From Mycobacterium gordonae (lineage in GTDB: Bacteria > Actinomycetota > Actinomycetes > Mycobacteriales > Mycobacteriaceae), in assembly GCF_017086405.1 (NCBI RefSeq), contig NZ_CP070973.1, positions 4,806,739-4,870,738 of the forward strand: a DNA stretch of 64,000 nt, in the 5' to 3' direction. A program made the translations under genes and the position numbers. Positions 1-9,004 of the stretch are shown piece after piece (position 1 is the stretch's first letter; every line of letters starts with the position of its first letter). Under the pieces are notes generated by a model. The model did no database searches and was not told where the DNA came from. It worked only from the letters and a program-made list of their open reading frames with translations.

Positions 1-290
1 AGCATCGCGCAACCGCAGGTGTAGCGGCCGTAGTCGTTGACGATGTCGGTGGCGAACGCGTCGATCGAGACCACTTGGGTGACAATGTCGAGATTGCGGC
101 CCGGGTGCAGCTGCGCGTCGATGTGCGCGAAGGGCTCCAACCGCGCGCCGAATTTGCTGCGCGTGCGCCGCACCCCCTTGGCCACCGCTCGGACCAGCCC
201 ATGATCACGGGTCAGCAGGGTGACGATGCGGTCGGCTTCGCCGAGCTTGTGCTGGCGCAGCACAACAGCCCGGTCTCGATACAGCCGCAT
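1..290 (-). CDS. recO: DNA repair protein RecO, N-terminal part (gene runs off the window)
   Basis: Reading the complement from 290 gives MRLYRDRAVVLRQHKLGEAD and then ARLEPFAHIDAQLHPGRN, ending in DYGRYTCGCAM at the window edge. This is the OB-fold N-terminus of RecO, which works with RecF/RecR to load RecA on SSB-coated single strands. About 96 residues are present; the zinc-binding C-terminal half lies outside. ATG at 290 is chosen because it gives the usual RecO N-terminus; a GTG sits directly before it at 293. It is divergent from amiA2, as in M. tuberculosis (Rv2362c/Rv2363). Confidence 0.9.
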   Translation of the reverse strand, partial: MRLYRDRAVVLRQHKLGEADRIVTLLTRDHGLVRAVAKGVRRTRSKFGARLEPFAHIDAQLHPGRNLDIVTQVVSIDAFATDIVNDYGRYTCGCAM

Positions 291-351
291 CACAATAGTT
301 TTGCACCCCGCCGCGACATCGCGGGTATCCGCGCCGATAGTCTCGTACCCC

Positions 352-1851
352 GTGGTTGGCGCTTCTGAGTTCGCTGCCGGGGTCGATTCCGGCTCCCGTG
401 ACCGGCGCTTGCCCACGTTAACCGACCTGCTCTACCAGCTGGCGACCAGGAAGGTTACCGCTGCCGAACTGGTCCGGCGTTCGCTGCATGGAATCGATGT
501 GAGCCAGTCCACATTGAACGCGTTCCGGGTGGTGCTCACCGAGTCGGCCCTGGCCGATGCGGACGCCGCCGACCGCCGCCGCGCCGCCGGCGATACGGCC
601 CCATTGCTGGGCATCCCGATCGCGGTGAAGGATGACGTCGACGTTGCTGGGGTGCCCACCGCGTACGGCACCAACGGATACGTTCCGCCCGCCACAGCGG
701 ACAGCGAGGTGGTGCGGCGCCTCAAAGCCGCCGGCGCCGTGATCGTCGGCAAGACCAACACCTGCGAGCTGGGCCAATGGCCATTCACCAGCGGGCCAGG
801 CTTCGGACACACCCGCAACCCCTGGTCGCGCCGGCACACTCCGGGTGGATCGTCGGGCGGCAGCGCAGCCGCCGTGGCCGCCGGGCTAGTGACCGCGGCG
901 ATCGGCTCCGACGGTGCCGGCAGCGTCCGCATCCCGGCCGCATGGACGCATCTGGTGGGTATCAAACCGCAACGCGGTCGCATCTCCACCTGGCCGGAGC
1001 CCGAAGCGTTCAACGGCATCACCGTCCACGGCGTCCTGGCCCGTACCGTCGCCGACGCGGCACTGGTCCTGGATGCGGCGTCCGGCAACGTCGAGGGCGA
1101 CCTGCACAAGCCTCCGCCGCTCACGGCGTCGGACTACGTCGGCATCGCGCCCGGTCCGCTGAAGATCGCCCTGTCAACCGGCATCCCGTACACCTTCTTC
1201 CGCGCCAAGCTGCATCCCGAGATCGCCGCCGCCATCCAGAAGGTGGGTGAGCAACTCGAACTGCTCGGCCACACGGTCGTCAAGGGCAACCCGGATTACG
1301 GTGTGCGGCTGTCGTGGGATTTTCTGGCGCGATCGATGGCCGGGCTGTGGGGGTGGGGAGAACGGCTAGGTGAGAACGTCGACTGGGACCCTCGCACCCT
1401 GTCCAACATGCGAACCGGTCACATGTTGTCGCAGGCAACCCTGCGCACCGCGCGCCGCCACGAGGCCGCCGCCCAACGTCGCGTCGGATCGATCTTCAAC
1501 ATCGTCGACGTCGTGGTGGCACCAACCACCGCGCAGCCGCCGCCACAGGCTCGGGCTTTCGACCGGTTGAGCGGTGTTGCCACCGACCGTGCCGTCATCG
1601 CCGCCTGCCCGTACGCGTGGCCGTGGAACGTTTTGGGCTGGCCGTCGATCAACGTGCCGGCGGGTTTCACCGCCGACGGACTGCCCATCGGCGTGCAGCT
1701 GATGGGCCCGGCCAACAGTGAAGGCATCTTGATCTCACTGGCCGCCGAGCTGGAGGCGTTCAGCGGCTGGGCGTCCAAACAGCCCAAGGTCTGGTGGAAT
1801 ACCGGCAACAGCACTCCCCCACTGCACAGCGTGCCGCAGCCACGACGCTGA
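352..1851 (+). CDS. amiA2: Amidase AmiA2 (amidase signature family)
   Basis: Hydrolyses an unknown carboxylic amide; about 499 residues. The amidase-signature Lys-Ser-Ser triad is visible: Lys in GIPIAVKDDVDVAG, the Gly/Ser-rich loop TPGGSSGGSAAAVA, and GSDGAGSVRIPAAW. The frame is open from 220, but GTG at 352 (VVGASEFAAG then RLPTLTDLLYQL) matches where the M. tuberculosis AmiA2 protein begins as I remember it. No Shine-Dalgarno precedes this GTG; TAGTCT lies at 338-343, 8 bases upstream, so a leaderless transcript is possible. The upstream extension overlaps recO on the other strand and is probably not translated. Physiological substrate unknown. Confidence 0.88.
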   Translation: MVGASEFAAGVDSGSRDRRLPTLTDLLYQLATRKVTAAELVRRSLHGIDVSQSTLNAFRVVLTESALADADAADRRRAAGDTAPLLGIPIAVKDDVDVAGVPTAYGTNGYVPPATADSEVVRRLKAAGAVIVGKTNTCELGQWPFTSGPGFGHTRNPWSRRHTPGGSSGGSAAAVAAGLVTAAIGSDGAGSVRIPAAWTHLVGIKPQRGRISTWPEPEAFNGITVHGVLARTVADAALVLDAASGNVEGDLHKPPPLTASDYVGIAPGPLKIALSTGIPYTFFRAKLHPEIAAAIQKVGEQLELLGHTVVKGNPDYGVRLSWDFLARSMAGLWGWGERLGENVDWDPRTLSNMRTGHMLSQATLRTARRHEAAAQRRVGSIFNIVDVVVAPTTAQPPPQARAFDRLSGVATDRAVIAACPYAWPWNVLGWPSINVPAGFTADGLPIGVQLMGPANSEGILISLAAELEAFSGWASKQPKVWWNTGNSTPPLHSVPQPRR

Positions 1852-2722
1852 AACCGCCGATACCGCATCGGGTTTGGATTGCACCACGCACTCCGCGGGA
1901 TCGTTGACCGCTCCGCGTGGGGCGACGACATCCGTCCCGACTATCGCCGCCTCGCCGATGTCTTTCACCAACTGGGAGAATCCATTCCGGTGGCAGCCTG
2001 GACGTCGACCGCGTAGGTGTCATCGGCGGTTTCGAGCGACCGAAGCCGCGTCTGATCGTCGGACGCCGTCTCGACGGGGAGAACAAGCGCTCCGCGATGA
2101 CCGACTGGGTCGCGGCCCTACCGGGCCCCGGCCCGTCATACCCGGCCGCCCGCAAGGATGCCGAGTCCTACGCGGAGTGTCGCGGAGAGTCTGCGCCACA
2201 ACGGCATTGCCGTGGCGTTCCATCTCGCACTGCTGCTCTACCGGCCCGAGACCTAGGAGCGGCACGCTCTTTCACGTGGGCCGTCCGGACGAGCAGGTGC
2301 TCCGGGCGGTGCACGACGTGTTGGATCGGGTCCCGCCGACGAAGAAGATGCCGACACCGCGCGCTTCACCCGCAACTGCTTCGTGCGCTACGAAACCTCC
2401 TCGTGCCAAGAGGTTTTGTTGCTCTCCGACTTCGGCGACGGGCGTGGTCGTCGGTGGCGATCGCGCACGTCGAACGGTGTGTTCGACGAGTTCGGTTACC
2501 GGAACCGGTCTGTGGACGCAGTGCGGGACAGGGGCCTGCCGGAGGTCACGAACCCGGACATGAAAGCGAGCTGCGGGCGCCGCTACCCCGGGTCGAGCAC
2601 CTCAATGATTCATGTCGTTCACAAATCTTTTGTTTCTTCGAGTCAAAGGTATTGGAAGCGTGCAATTATGAGCAGCGCCCCGTGTGCCGGTGGTCGAAGA
2701 ATTGACGGGTTGGAGGACAACG
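1852..2722. other. Gene-free stretch with decayed coding fragments
   Basis: This 870-bp stretch between amiA2 and the PE_PGRS gene has no convincing intact gene; in M. tuberculosis era follows amiA2 directly. Short plus-strand pieces look protein-like but are broken by stops and frame changes, for example WGDDIRPDYRRLADVFHQLG around 1917-1980, LRHNGIAVAFHLALLLYRPE around 2195-2255, and HVGRPDEQVLRAVHDVLDRV around 2273-2335. They may be remains of one or more inactivated genes. I do not recognise the parent family. The PE_PGRS ribosome-binding site closes the region. Confidence 0.45.
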
Positions 2723-4687
2723 ATGTCGTATCTGATCGCATCCCCGGACGTGTTGGCGTTAGCGGCGGCAGAAGCTGCGGGTATCGGCTCCTCGATCAGG
2801 GCGGCCAGCCAGTCGGCGCTGGGTCCGACCAGCACGCTCGCGGCCGCTGCCGCGGACGAGGTATCAGAGGCGATCGCTTCGCTGTTCTCCGGCCATGCCC
2901 TGGACTACCAGGCTCTCAGCAAGCAAGTGGCAGCGTTCCACGAGCAATTCGTGCTGGCGGTGAATGCGGCCAGCGGCGCGTACGCGGCAGCCGAGGCGGT
3001 CAACGCCGGACCGCTGCAGCCCGTTGTCGACCAGGTGCTCGGTGCTATCAATGCGCCGACGAACCTGCTGCTGGGGCGTCCGCTTATCGGCGACGGCTAC
3101 AACGGCACCCCCGGCACCGGACAGGCAGGTGGGGACGGCGGGATTCTCTGGGGCAACGGCGGTGCGGGTGGCTCGGCCGGAATGATAGGGCAGACCGGCG
3201 GGCGCGGCGGCAACGCCGGGTTGATCGGTAACGGTGGCGCCGGCGGCACCGGCGGCTTCCGAAGCGGGGCCGGCGGCGCAGGCGGCACCGGCGGTTTGTT
3301 GTGGGGTAACGGCGGGGCCGGGGGCACCGGCGGCTTCGGCGGACTGCTGTCCCCCGCCGGAATCGGCGGCACCGGCGGCTGGTCCCTGTCCTTCTTCGGC
3401 AACCCGGGTGCGCCCGGGTCGCCCGGAGCCATCCTGAACATGGTCACTCCGGAAGAGGCCATCCTTCTGCAATATATGGCTCCGGACAAGAATTTCCTGC
3501 TGATCGGCACCGACGGCACGAATCTGAGCAGAGTCCTGGCCGACCCGCTCAACGTGAACTTCCGCACCTTCATGTCGGAAGGCGTCACCTCCGCCTCGAC
3601 GATCGTCGGGCACACCAGCGTCTCGAACCCGTCGTGGACGACCATGCAGACCGGTGTCTGGAGCGAGACGGCCGGCGTCACCAACAACGTCTTCACACCC
3701 TGGACGTACGACAACTGGCCGACGGTGTACAACCAACTCGAAGCCGCCTACGGCAACCAGATCGACACCACGGTCATCGCCAACTGGCCGGTCATCACCG
3801 ATATCGCCGGCGCCGGCACGATTCCGGCCGACAACATCCAATTCGTCGGGCACTCCGAGAACGACCCGCTCTGGTTCGCATCGAACAACGAAGTGGGCAC
3901 ACTGAGCCAGCAGGCGATCACCAATGCCGACCCGACCAAGGGCAATTTCGTCTTCTCGTACTTCGTCGGCGTTGACGAGGTGGGGCATGAATTCGGCGGC
4001 GCCTCGCCCGAGTACGCGGCGGCCCTTCGCAACATGGACGCCAACCTTGGCCACTACGGCACCATGGTCGGTAACGGTTCCGGCTTGCTGGGGGCGGTGT
4101 CCGACTGGGAGATCACCAACGGCGAGGAATGGGATGTGCTCATGGTCACCGACCACGGCCACATCGATCCCAACCAGTTCAACCGCGGTCACGGCTTCCA
4201 GTCACCCTACGAGACAGCGACATTCCTCATCTGGGATCAGGCCGGCTCCACCCAGGACGGGCTCATCAACAACTCATGGCAGATCGTCAGTACGACGCCG
4301 ACAGTCCTCAACCAGTTCGGTCTCACTCCGCCGGCGTACATGCAGGGTGCGCCGCTGACCTCCCCCGTCTTCGACGGCACCTACGTCGATCCGGGCCCAA
4401 ATCTGTACAGTGTGATCAGCGCCGACTTCGGCGCGCAGGGCTACCCCGACCCCATCGTCAACTACAACCTCGACGCGCGGACCGTCGCGGCCACCATCCC
4501 CTACCTGGTGTTCGACCCGATACAGGGCATCGTCGACTCGGTGCCGAGCTTCCTGCAGCTACCGGTGTCCTGGGTCGGCGCCGGCGTCTACCAGGCACTC
4601 AATATCCCCGCCCAGGTCTTCGTCCGGCTCACCGGCGTGACCGGCAACCAGATCATCCCGCCGATCCTGAACCCGTTCTACCCCTAG
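2723..4687 (+). CDS. PE_PGRS protein with a phosphodiesterase-like C-terminal domain
   Basis: About 654 residues. Residues 1-95 are a PE domain (starts MSYLIASPDVLALAAAEAAG; exported by ESX-5 in mycobacteria). Residues 130-225 are a short Gly-rich PGRS segment. From about 235 onward is a non-repetitive domain with alkaline-phosphatase-superfamily features of the type I phosphodiesterase kind: GTDGTN near 262, SNPSWTTMQTG with a candidate nucleophilic Thr near 305, DEVGHE near 417, TDHGH near 476 and RGHG near 489. These are spaced as the metal-binding Asp/His set of that superfamily. ATG at 2723 has GGAGG upstream. The domain assignment is from motifs; the substrate is unknown, but placement behind a PE domain suggests an enzyme displayed on the cell surface or secreted. 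Confidence 0.85.
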   Translation: MSYLIASPDVLALAAAEAAGIGSSIRAASQSALGPTSTLAAAAADEVSEAIASLFSGHALDYQALSKQVAAFHEQFVLAVNAASGAYAAAEAVNAGPLQPVVDQVLGAINAPTNLLLGRPLIGDGYNGTPGTGQAGGDGGILWGNGGAGGSAGMIGQTGGRGGNAGLIGNGGAGGTGGFRSGAGGAGGTGGLLWGNGGAGGTGGFGGLLSPAGIGGTGGWSLSFFGNPGAPGSPGAILNMVTPEEAILLQYMAPDKNFLLIGTDGTNLSRVLADPLNVNFRTFMSEGVTSASTIVGHTSVSNPSWTTMQTGVWSETAGVTNNVFTPWTYDNWPTVYNQLEAAYGNQIDTTVIANWPVITDIAGAGTIPADNIQFVGHSENDPLWFASNNEVGTLSQQAITNADPTKGNFVFSYFVGVDEVGHEFGGASPEYAAALRNMDANLGHYGTMVGNGSGLLGAVSDWEITNGEEWDVLMVTDHGHIDPNQFNRGHGFQSPYETATFLIWDQAGSTQDGLINNSWQIVSTTPTVLNQFGLTPPAYMQGAPLTSPVFDGTYVDPGPNLYSVISADFGAQGYPDPIVNYNLDARTVAATIPYLVFDPIQGIVDSVPSFLQLPVSWVGAGVYQALNIPAQVFVRLTGVTGNQIIPPILNPFYP

Positions 4688-4753
4688 GAAGTCGAGCGGT
4701 CGAGCGGACCCCCGGCGGCCGAAGGCCCACGGCACGGCACCCGGAGGGAACGC

Positions 4754-5707
4754 CTATTCGCCCACGCCCCTCGTCGCGTGAAAGGTGTTGCGGTAACTCA
4801 GCGGGGCGACGCCCGACAGCCGGCGGAACTGCTCACGGAAGTTCGCCGGCGACGCGAACCCAACTCGGCGAGAAATGGTTTCGACACCGTAATCGGTGCC
4901 TTCAAGCAGCTCCTGGGCGTGGCGGATCCGCACGCCGTTGACCCATTGCATAGGCGTCTGACCGGTCTCGCGTTTGAAGCTGCGGTTCAGCGTGCGCACG
5001 CTGGTCGACGCCTGGCGCGCGATGTCGGCAAGGGTCAACGGGCGGTGCGCGTTGATCTCGATCCAGGCCAGGACGGCGTCGAGTTCGGTATTGGCCGCGC
5101 GCCGGTTGCGAACGATGAACTGGGCCTGACCTCCCCTGCGGTGCAGGGGGGCGACGGCCAACCGGGCGGCGTCGGCGGCCACCGCTGAGCCGTAGTCCCG
5201 GCCCACCATGTGCAGGCACAGGTCCAAGCCCGCGGAGGCGCCAGCCGAGGTGAGGATCTGGCCTTCGTCGACATACAGCGCATCCTGGTCGAGTCGCACG
5301 GCGGGATAGGTCGCGGCGAACAGCTCTGCCGCCATCCAGTGCGTGGTCGCCCGTCTGCCGTCCAGTATCCCGGCAGCAGCCAGGGTGAACGCGCCACTGC
5401 AGATCGAGGCTATTCGAATTCCGTTGCGGTGGGCTGCCTTCAGGGCGACGACGACGTCGTCGCGTACTGCCACGCTGACATCGTTGCGTCCGGGGACGAT
5501 GACGGTATCCGCCGCCGCGAGCTCCTCGAGCCCGAAGTCGGTGGTGATCCGGATCGGTCCCGCCGAGACGACGGGCTGCGCACCACATACCCGCACCTGG
5601 TAGCCGGGCTCGCCGCTGCCCAGCCGGGCACGGGTGAATGTCTCTATCGCGATCGCCAGGTCGAACGCGATGACGTCCGGCTCGGCGAGCACGGCGACCA
5701 CATGCAT
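4754..5707 (-). CDS. GlxA-type transcriptional regulator (DJ-1/PfpI domain plus AraC HTH)
   Basis: About 317 residues. The N-terminal 190 residues are a DJ-1/PfpI-like sensor domain with the elbow Cys (IASICSGAFTLAAAG) and STAG-like loop (TSAGASAGLDLCLH). The C-terminal 110 residues are an AraC-family double helix-turn-helix (LTLADIARQASTSVRTLNRS and VETISRRVGFASPANFREQF). ATG at 5707 (MHVVAVLAEPDV) is preferred over upstream in-frame starts because the DJ-1 fold begins there. It is divergent from the PfpI-like gene at 5784 across about 76 bp, the usual layout for a regulator and its target. Ligand unknown. Confidence 0.85.
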   Translation of the reverse strand: MHVVAVLAEPDVIAFDLAIAIETFTRARLGSGEPGYQVRVCGAQPVVSAGPIRITTDFGLEELAAADTVIVPGRNDVSVAVRDDVVVALKAAHRNGIRIASICSGAFTLAAAGILDGRRATTHWMAAELFAATYPAVRLDQDALYVDEGQILTSAGASAGLDLCLHMVGRDYGSAVAADAARLAVAPLHRRGGQAQFIVRNRRAANTELDAVLAWIEINAHRPLTLADIARQASTSVRTLNRSFKRETGQTPMQWVNGVRIRHAQELLEGTDYGVETISRRVGFASPANFREQFRRLSGVAPLSYRNTFHATRGVGE

Positions 5708-5783
5708 GAGTTGGCAATATACCGGTGGTTCATGGCGGTTTGGCCACTGGTTCGCGGCGTCGATACCGGCAAACATGGCCGGA

Positions 5784-6440
5784 ATGCGTGCTCAAATCGT
5801 GCTGTACGACGGGTTCGACCCGCTGGACGTCATCGGTCCGTTCGAGGTGCTCGCCGCGGGTAGCGAGTTCGTCGGTGGCGAACTGGCCGTGGCACTGGTC
5901 TCTGCGCAGGGCGCCCGCAGTGTCACCAGCGGCACCCTTGGCCTGACCCTGAGTGCCAGCGATGCGCTGGACCCGGATCAGGCCGGGTGCGTGCTGGTCC
6001 CCGGTGCCAGCGGCCCGATCGCCGGTGACCCCGACGACGGCGTCGACACCATTGCGGTGTTGCTGGCCCGGGCGGCCGACACAGAACTGACTCCGTTGTT
6101 GGCCAAGGCCTTTCAGAACTCAGCAACCACCATGGCGGCCGTCTGCGGCGGGTCGATGATCATGGCGATGGCGGGCCTGATCGAAGGGCGCCACGCGGTG
6201 ACCCATCATCTGGGCCTGGATCTGCTGGACGCGGCCGGCGTCCACGCGGTGGCCGCCCGCGTGGTGGACGATGGCGACCTGGTCACCTCGGGCGGGGTGA
6301 CCTCCGGCCTGGACCTGGCCCTGCATCTGCTGGACCGGTGGTATGGGCCGCGGGTCGCGCGCGCCGTCGAAGAGCTCTTCGAGTACGAGCGCCGCGGCGT
6401 CGTATGGCGCAATGCCGGCCGGGAACCACAGGAGGTGTGA
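5784..6440 (+). CDS. DJ-1/PfpI family protein
   Basis: About 218 residues, a stand-alone DJ-1/PfpI (class I glutamine amidotransferase-like) domain. It starts QIVLYDGFDPLDVIGPFEVL and carries the nucleophile-elbow Cys in AAVCGGSMIMAMAG and a conserved TSGGVTSGLDLALHLLDRW segment. Such proteins include isonitrile hydratases, deglycases and chaperone-like proteins, and I cannot choose among them. ATG 5775 is an alternative start nine bases upstream; neither has a strong Shine-Dalgarno. Probably controlled by the divergent GlxA-type regulator. Its stop is next to the Shine-Dalgarno of the following small gene, so they are likely cotranscribed. Confidence 0.83.
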   Translation: MRAQIVLYDGFDPLDVIGPFEVLAAGSEFVGGELAVALVSAQGARSVTSGTLGLTLSASDALDPDQAGCVLVPGASGPIAGDPDDGVDTIAVLLARAADTELTPLLAKAFQNSATTMAAVCGGSMIMAMAGLIEGRHAVTHHLGLDLLDAAGVHAVAARVVDDGDLVTSGGVTSGLDLALHLLDRWYGPRVARAVEELFEYERRGVVWRNAGREPQEV

Positions 6441-6441
6441 C

Positions 6442-6756
6442 CTGAGTATCGAGGGCGACTGGGACGTGAGGATCAAGACACCGATCGGCACTCTTGAGGT
6501 CCGTTACGTGTTCACCCGAGGCTCGGCGGGTCTCACCGGAACCGCCACTTACAAGGACGAAACTGTTGCGCTGCAGAGCATCTCCACCACATCCGGGGTA
6601 GACGCCACGCGAGTGACCTGGCGACAATCGGTGCGCCGGCCGATGCGGCTGAACCTCGATTTCGACGTCGTGCAAGCGGGTGACGTGCTGAGCGGACATT
6701 CCCGGGCCGGCCGGTTACCGCGCTCGGCTGTGGTCGGCGGACGCCTAAAAGCCTAG
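6442..6756 (+). CDS. Small conserved protein, apparent CTG start
   Basis: About 104 residues, starting LSIEGDWDVRIKTPIGTLEV and continuing through alternating hydrophobic strands and a TWRQSVRRPMRLNLDFDV segment, suggesting a small beta-barrel (lipocalin-like) domain. A perfect AGGAGG (6430-6435) lies 6 bases before CTG at 6442; no ATG, GTG or TTG occurs at that position in this frame. The first conventional start is GTG 6463, which would remove a segment that looks structural. The 3' end overlaps era, which is convergent, by 12 bp. Function unknown. Confidence 0.6.
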   Translation: MSIEGDWDVRIKTPIGTLEVRYVFTRGSAGLTGTATYKDETVALQSISTTSGVDATRVTWRQSVRRPMRLNLDFDVVQAGDVLSGHSRAGRLPRSAVVGGRLKA

Positions 6757-7644
6757 TCGGCCAAGCTGTTTGGGGTCGCGCTGCCAATTTTTGGCGACTT
6801 TCACCCGCACATCCAGGTAGACCTTGGTGCCGAGGAGTTTCTCGATCTGGGTGCGGGCGGCGGTGCCCACCTCCCGCAACCGGGCGCCGCCCTTGCCGAT
6901 GACGATACCTTTCTGGCTGTCGCGCTCGACATAAAGCACGGCGTGCACATCGATCAGGTCGTCCCGGTCCTCCCGCGGGCTGACCTCCTCGATCACCACC
7001 GCCAGCGAATGGGGCAACTCGTCGCGCACACCCTCGAGTGCGGCCTCGCGGATCAGCTCGGCCATCAGCGTCTCTTCGGGTTCGTCGGTGAGCTCGCCGC
7101 CGGGGTAGTACGCCGGGCCGGGCGGTAGCGCGGCCGCCAGGACCTCGGTCAGCACGTCGACCTGGGCACCCGAAACCGCGGATACCGGAACGATTTCCGC
7201 GGCGTGGGGGACGAGCTCGCTGACCGCGACAAGCTGGGCGGCCACCCGGTCTTTAGGCACCTTGTCGATCTTGGTCACAATGGCCACCAGGGTGGTTTTC
7301 GGGGCAAGCGCGCTGATCTGCTCGACGATCCAGCGATCGCCCGGTCCGATCGGCTCGTCGGCCGGTATGCACAGCCCGATGACATCGACCTCGGTATAGG
7401 TGTCGCGTACCAGGTCGTTGAGCCGCTTGCCCAGTAGGGTCCGAGGCCGGTGCAACCCCGGGGTGTCGACGAGGATGATCTGGAAATGCTCCCGATGCAC
7501 GATGCCTCGGATGGTGTGGCGGGTGGTCTGCGGGCGCATCGAGGTGATCGCCACCTTGGCGCCCACCAACGCATTGGTGAGCGTCGACTTGCCGGTGTTG
7601 GGCCGGCCGATCAGACACACGAAGCCCGAACGGAACTCGCTCAT
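6745..7644 (-). CDS. era: GTPase Era
   Basis: 299 residues. N-terminal G domain with the P-loop GRPNTGKSTL, switch II DTPGLHRPRTLLG and the NKxD-equivalent TKID; the C-terminal KH RNA-binding domain contains VIGKGGARLREVGTAART. Era binds the 3' end of 16S rRNA and helps mature the 30S subunit. It is the last gene of the phoH1-ybeY-corC-like-era operon. In M. tuberculosis a small gene (Rv2365c) separates era from the CBS-domain gene; here only about 73 bp lie between them, so that gene is absent. Confidence 0.97.
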   Translation of the reverse strand: MSEFRSGFVCLIGRPNTGKSTLTNALVGAKVAITSMRPQTTRHTIRGIVHREHFQIILVDTPGLHRPRTLLGKRLNDLVRDTYTEVDVIGLCIPADEPIGPGDRWIVEQISALAPKTTLVAIVTKIDKVPKDRVAAQLVAVSELVPHAAEIVPVSAVSGAQVDVLTEVLAAALPPGPAYYPGGELTDEPEETLMAELIREAALEGVRDELPHSLAVVIEEVSPREDRDDLIDVHAVLYVERDSQKGIVIGKGGARLREVGTAARTQIEKLLGTKVYLDVRVKVAKNWQRDPKQLGRLGF

Positions 7645-7717
7645 GCCGCAGCTCTCGCCGAACGTGAACTCACGGCGGTTTCGGGCGCATTTTCTCGACG
7701 TGGGTGCACGTTCGGCG

Positions 7718-9004
7718 TCACTGAATGTCCTCCTCGGTTTCGACCGGGCTCAGCAATACGGTGCCGATCCGCACCCGGCCACGGTGGTCGCGGCCGCCCT
7801 CGGCCTGCAGACGCAGGCCGTGCGAGACCACCTCGGCTCCGGGCAGCGGCACGCGGCCCAGTTCCAGCGCCAACAGCCCGCCGACGGTGTCGACGTCGAG
7901 ATCGTCGTCGAAGGTGACCCCGTACAGCTCTCCCACGTCCTCAATCGGCAGTCGAGCCGACACCCGGAAGTGCTTGTCCCCCAACTCCTCGATCGGCGCG
8001 GTCTCGGCCTGGTCGTACTCGTCGGCTATCTCGCCCACGATCTCCTCGAGCACGTCCTCGATGCTCACCAGACCGGCGATGGCGCCGTACTCATCGACTA
8101 GCAACGCCATGTGGTTACGGTCGCGCTGCATCTCCCGCAGCAACGCGTCCAGCGGCTTGGAGTCCGGTACGAACACCGCCGGCCGCATGACCTGCGCCAC
8201 GGTACTTTCCCGACTCCGTTCGGTCGAGTAGAAGATATGCCGCACAAGGTCTTTCAGGTACACCACACCGAGGATGTCGTCGACGTTCTCCCCGATCACC
8301 GGGATGCGCGAATACCCGCTGCGCACTGCCAGGGCCATCGCCTGACTCGGCGACTTGTCACCCTCGATCCAGACCATCTCGGTCCGCGGCACCATCACCT
8401 CGCGCGCCGGAGTGTCGCCGAGTTCGAAGACGGACTCGATCATGCGGCGTTCGTCCGCGGCGACCACGCCACGCTGCTGCGCCAGGTCGACCACCTCGCG
8501 CAGTTCGATCTCGGAGGCAAACGGCCCGTTGCGAAAACCGCGTCCGGGCGTGAGCGCGTTACCCAATAGCACCAGCACCCGGCTGATGGGCATCAGTAAC
8601 CACGAAATAACCTGCAGCGGAAGGGCGGTCGCCAACGAGATGGAGTACGCGTGCTGGCGTCCGAGGGTGCGCGGGCCCACACCGATGACGACGAAGCTAG
8701 TCACCACCATGATGGCCGCCGCGCCCCACACCGCCCATCCCAGGCCGAAGTTGTCATAGAGGAAGACCACCAGCAGCACGGTCGCGGTGATCTCGCAGGT
8801 GATACGCAGCAGCACCACCAGGTTGATGTAGCGGGGCCGGTCTGCCATCACCTTGAGCAAGGATCTGGCGCCGGGCCGCTCGTCGCGCACCAACTCGTGC
8901 ACCCGGGCGAGCGACACGGTGCTGACGGCTGCATCCAGCGCAGCGAACAATCCGCCCAGACCGATCAGCACGATCACGCCGAGCAGCTGATAGAAGCTGG
9001 TCAC
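7718..9004 (-). CDS. CorC/HlyC-type CBS-domain membrane protein (Rv2366c-like)
   Basis: About 428 residues. The N-terminal third is a DUF21/CNNM-like membrane domain with several hydrophobic segments (FYQLLGVIVLIGLGGLFAA, then ITCEITATVLLVVFLYDNF). It is followed by a CBS pair (EVMVPRTEMVWI onward, and VFVPDSKPLDALLREM with VDEYGAIAGLVSIEDVLEEI) and a C-terminal CorC_HlyC transporter-associated domain. The family is linked to magnesium/cobalt efflux or resistance. GTG at 9004 overlaps the ybeY stop as GTGA, which decides the start against longer in-frame extensions. Confidence 0.92.
   Translation of the reverse strand: MTSFYQLLGVIVLIGLGGLFAALDAAVSTVSLARVHELVRDERPGARSLLKVMADRPRYINLVVLLRITCEITATVLLVVFLYDNFGLGWAVWGAAAIMVVTSFVVIGVGPRTLGRQHAYSISLATALPLQVISWLLMPISRVLVLLGNALTPGRGFRNGPFASEIELREVVDLAQQRGVVAADERRMIESVFELGDTPAREVMVPRTEMVWIEGDKSPSQAMALAVRSGYSRIPVIGENVDDILGVVYLKDLVRHIFYSTERSRESTVAQVMRPAVFVPDSKPLDALLREMQRDRNHMALLVDEYGAIAGLVSIEDVLEEIVGEIADEYDQAETAPIEELGDKHFRVSARLPIEDVGELYGVTFDDDLDVDTVGGLLALELGRVPLPGAEVVSHGLRLQAEGGRDHRGRVRIGTVLLSPVETEEDIQ

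Noticed and set aside
2864..4192. 442-codon open frame antisense to the PE_PGRS/phosphodiesterase gene
   Set aside because: Arises from the skewed codon composition of a high-GC gene; the opposite strand has PE, PGRS and enzyme motifs, this one has none.
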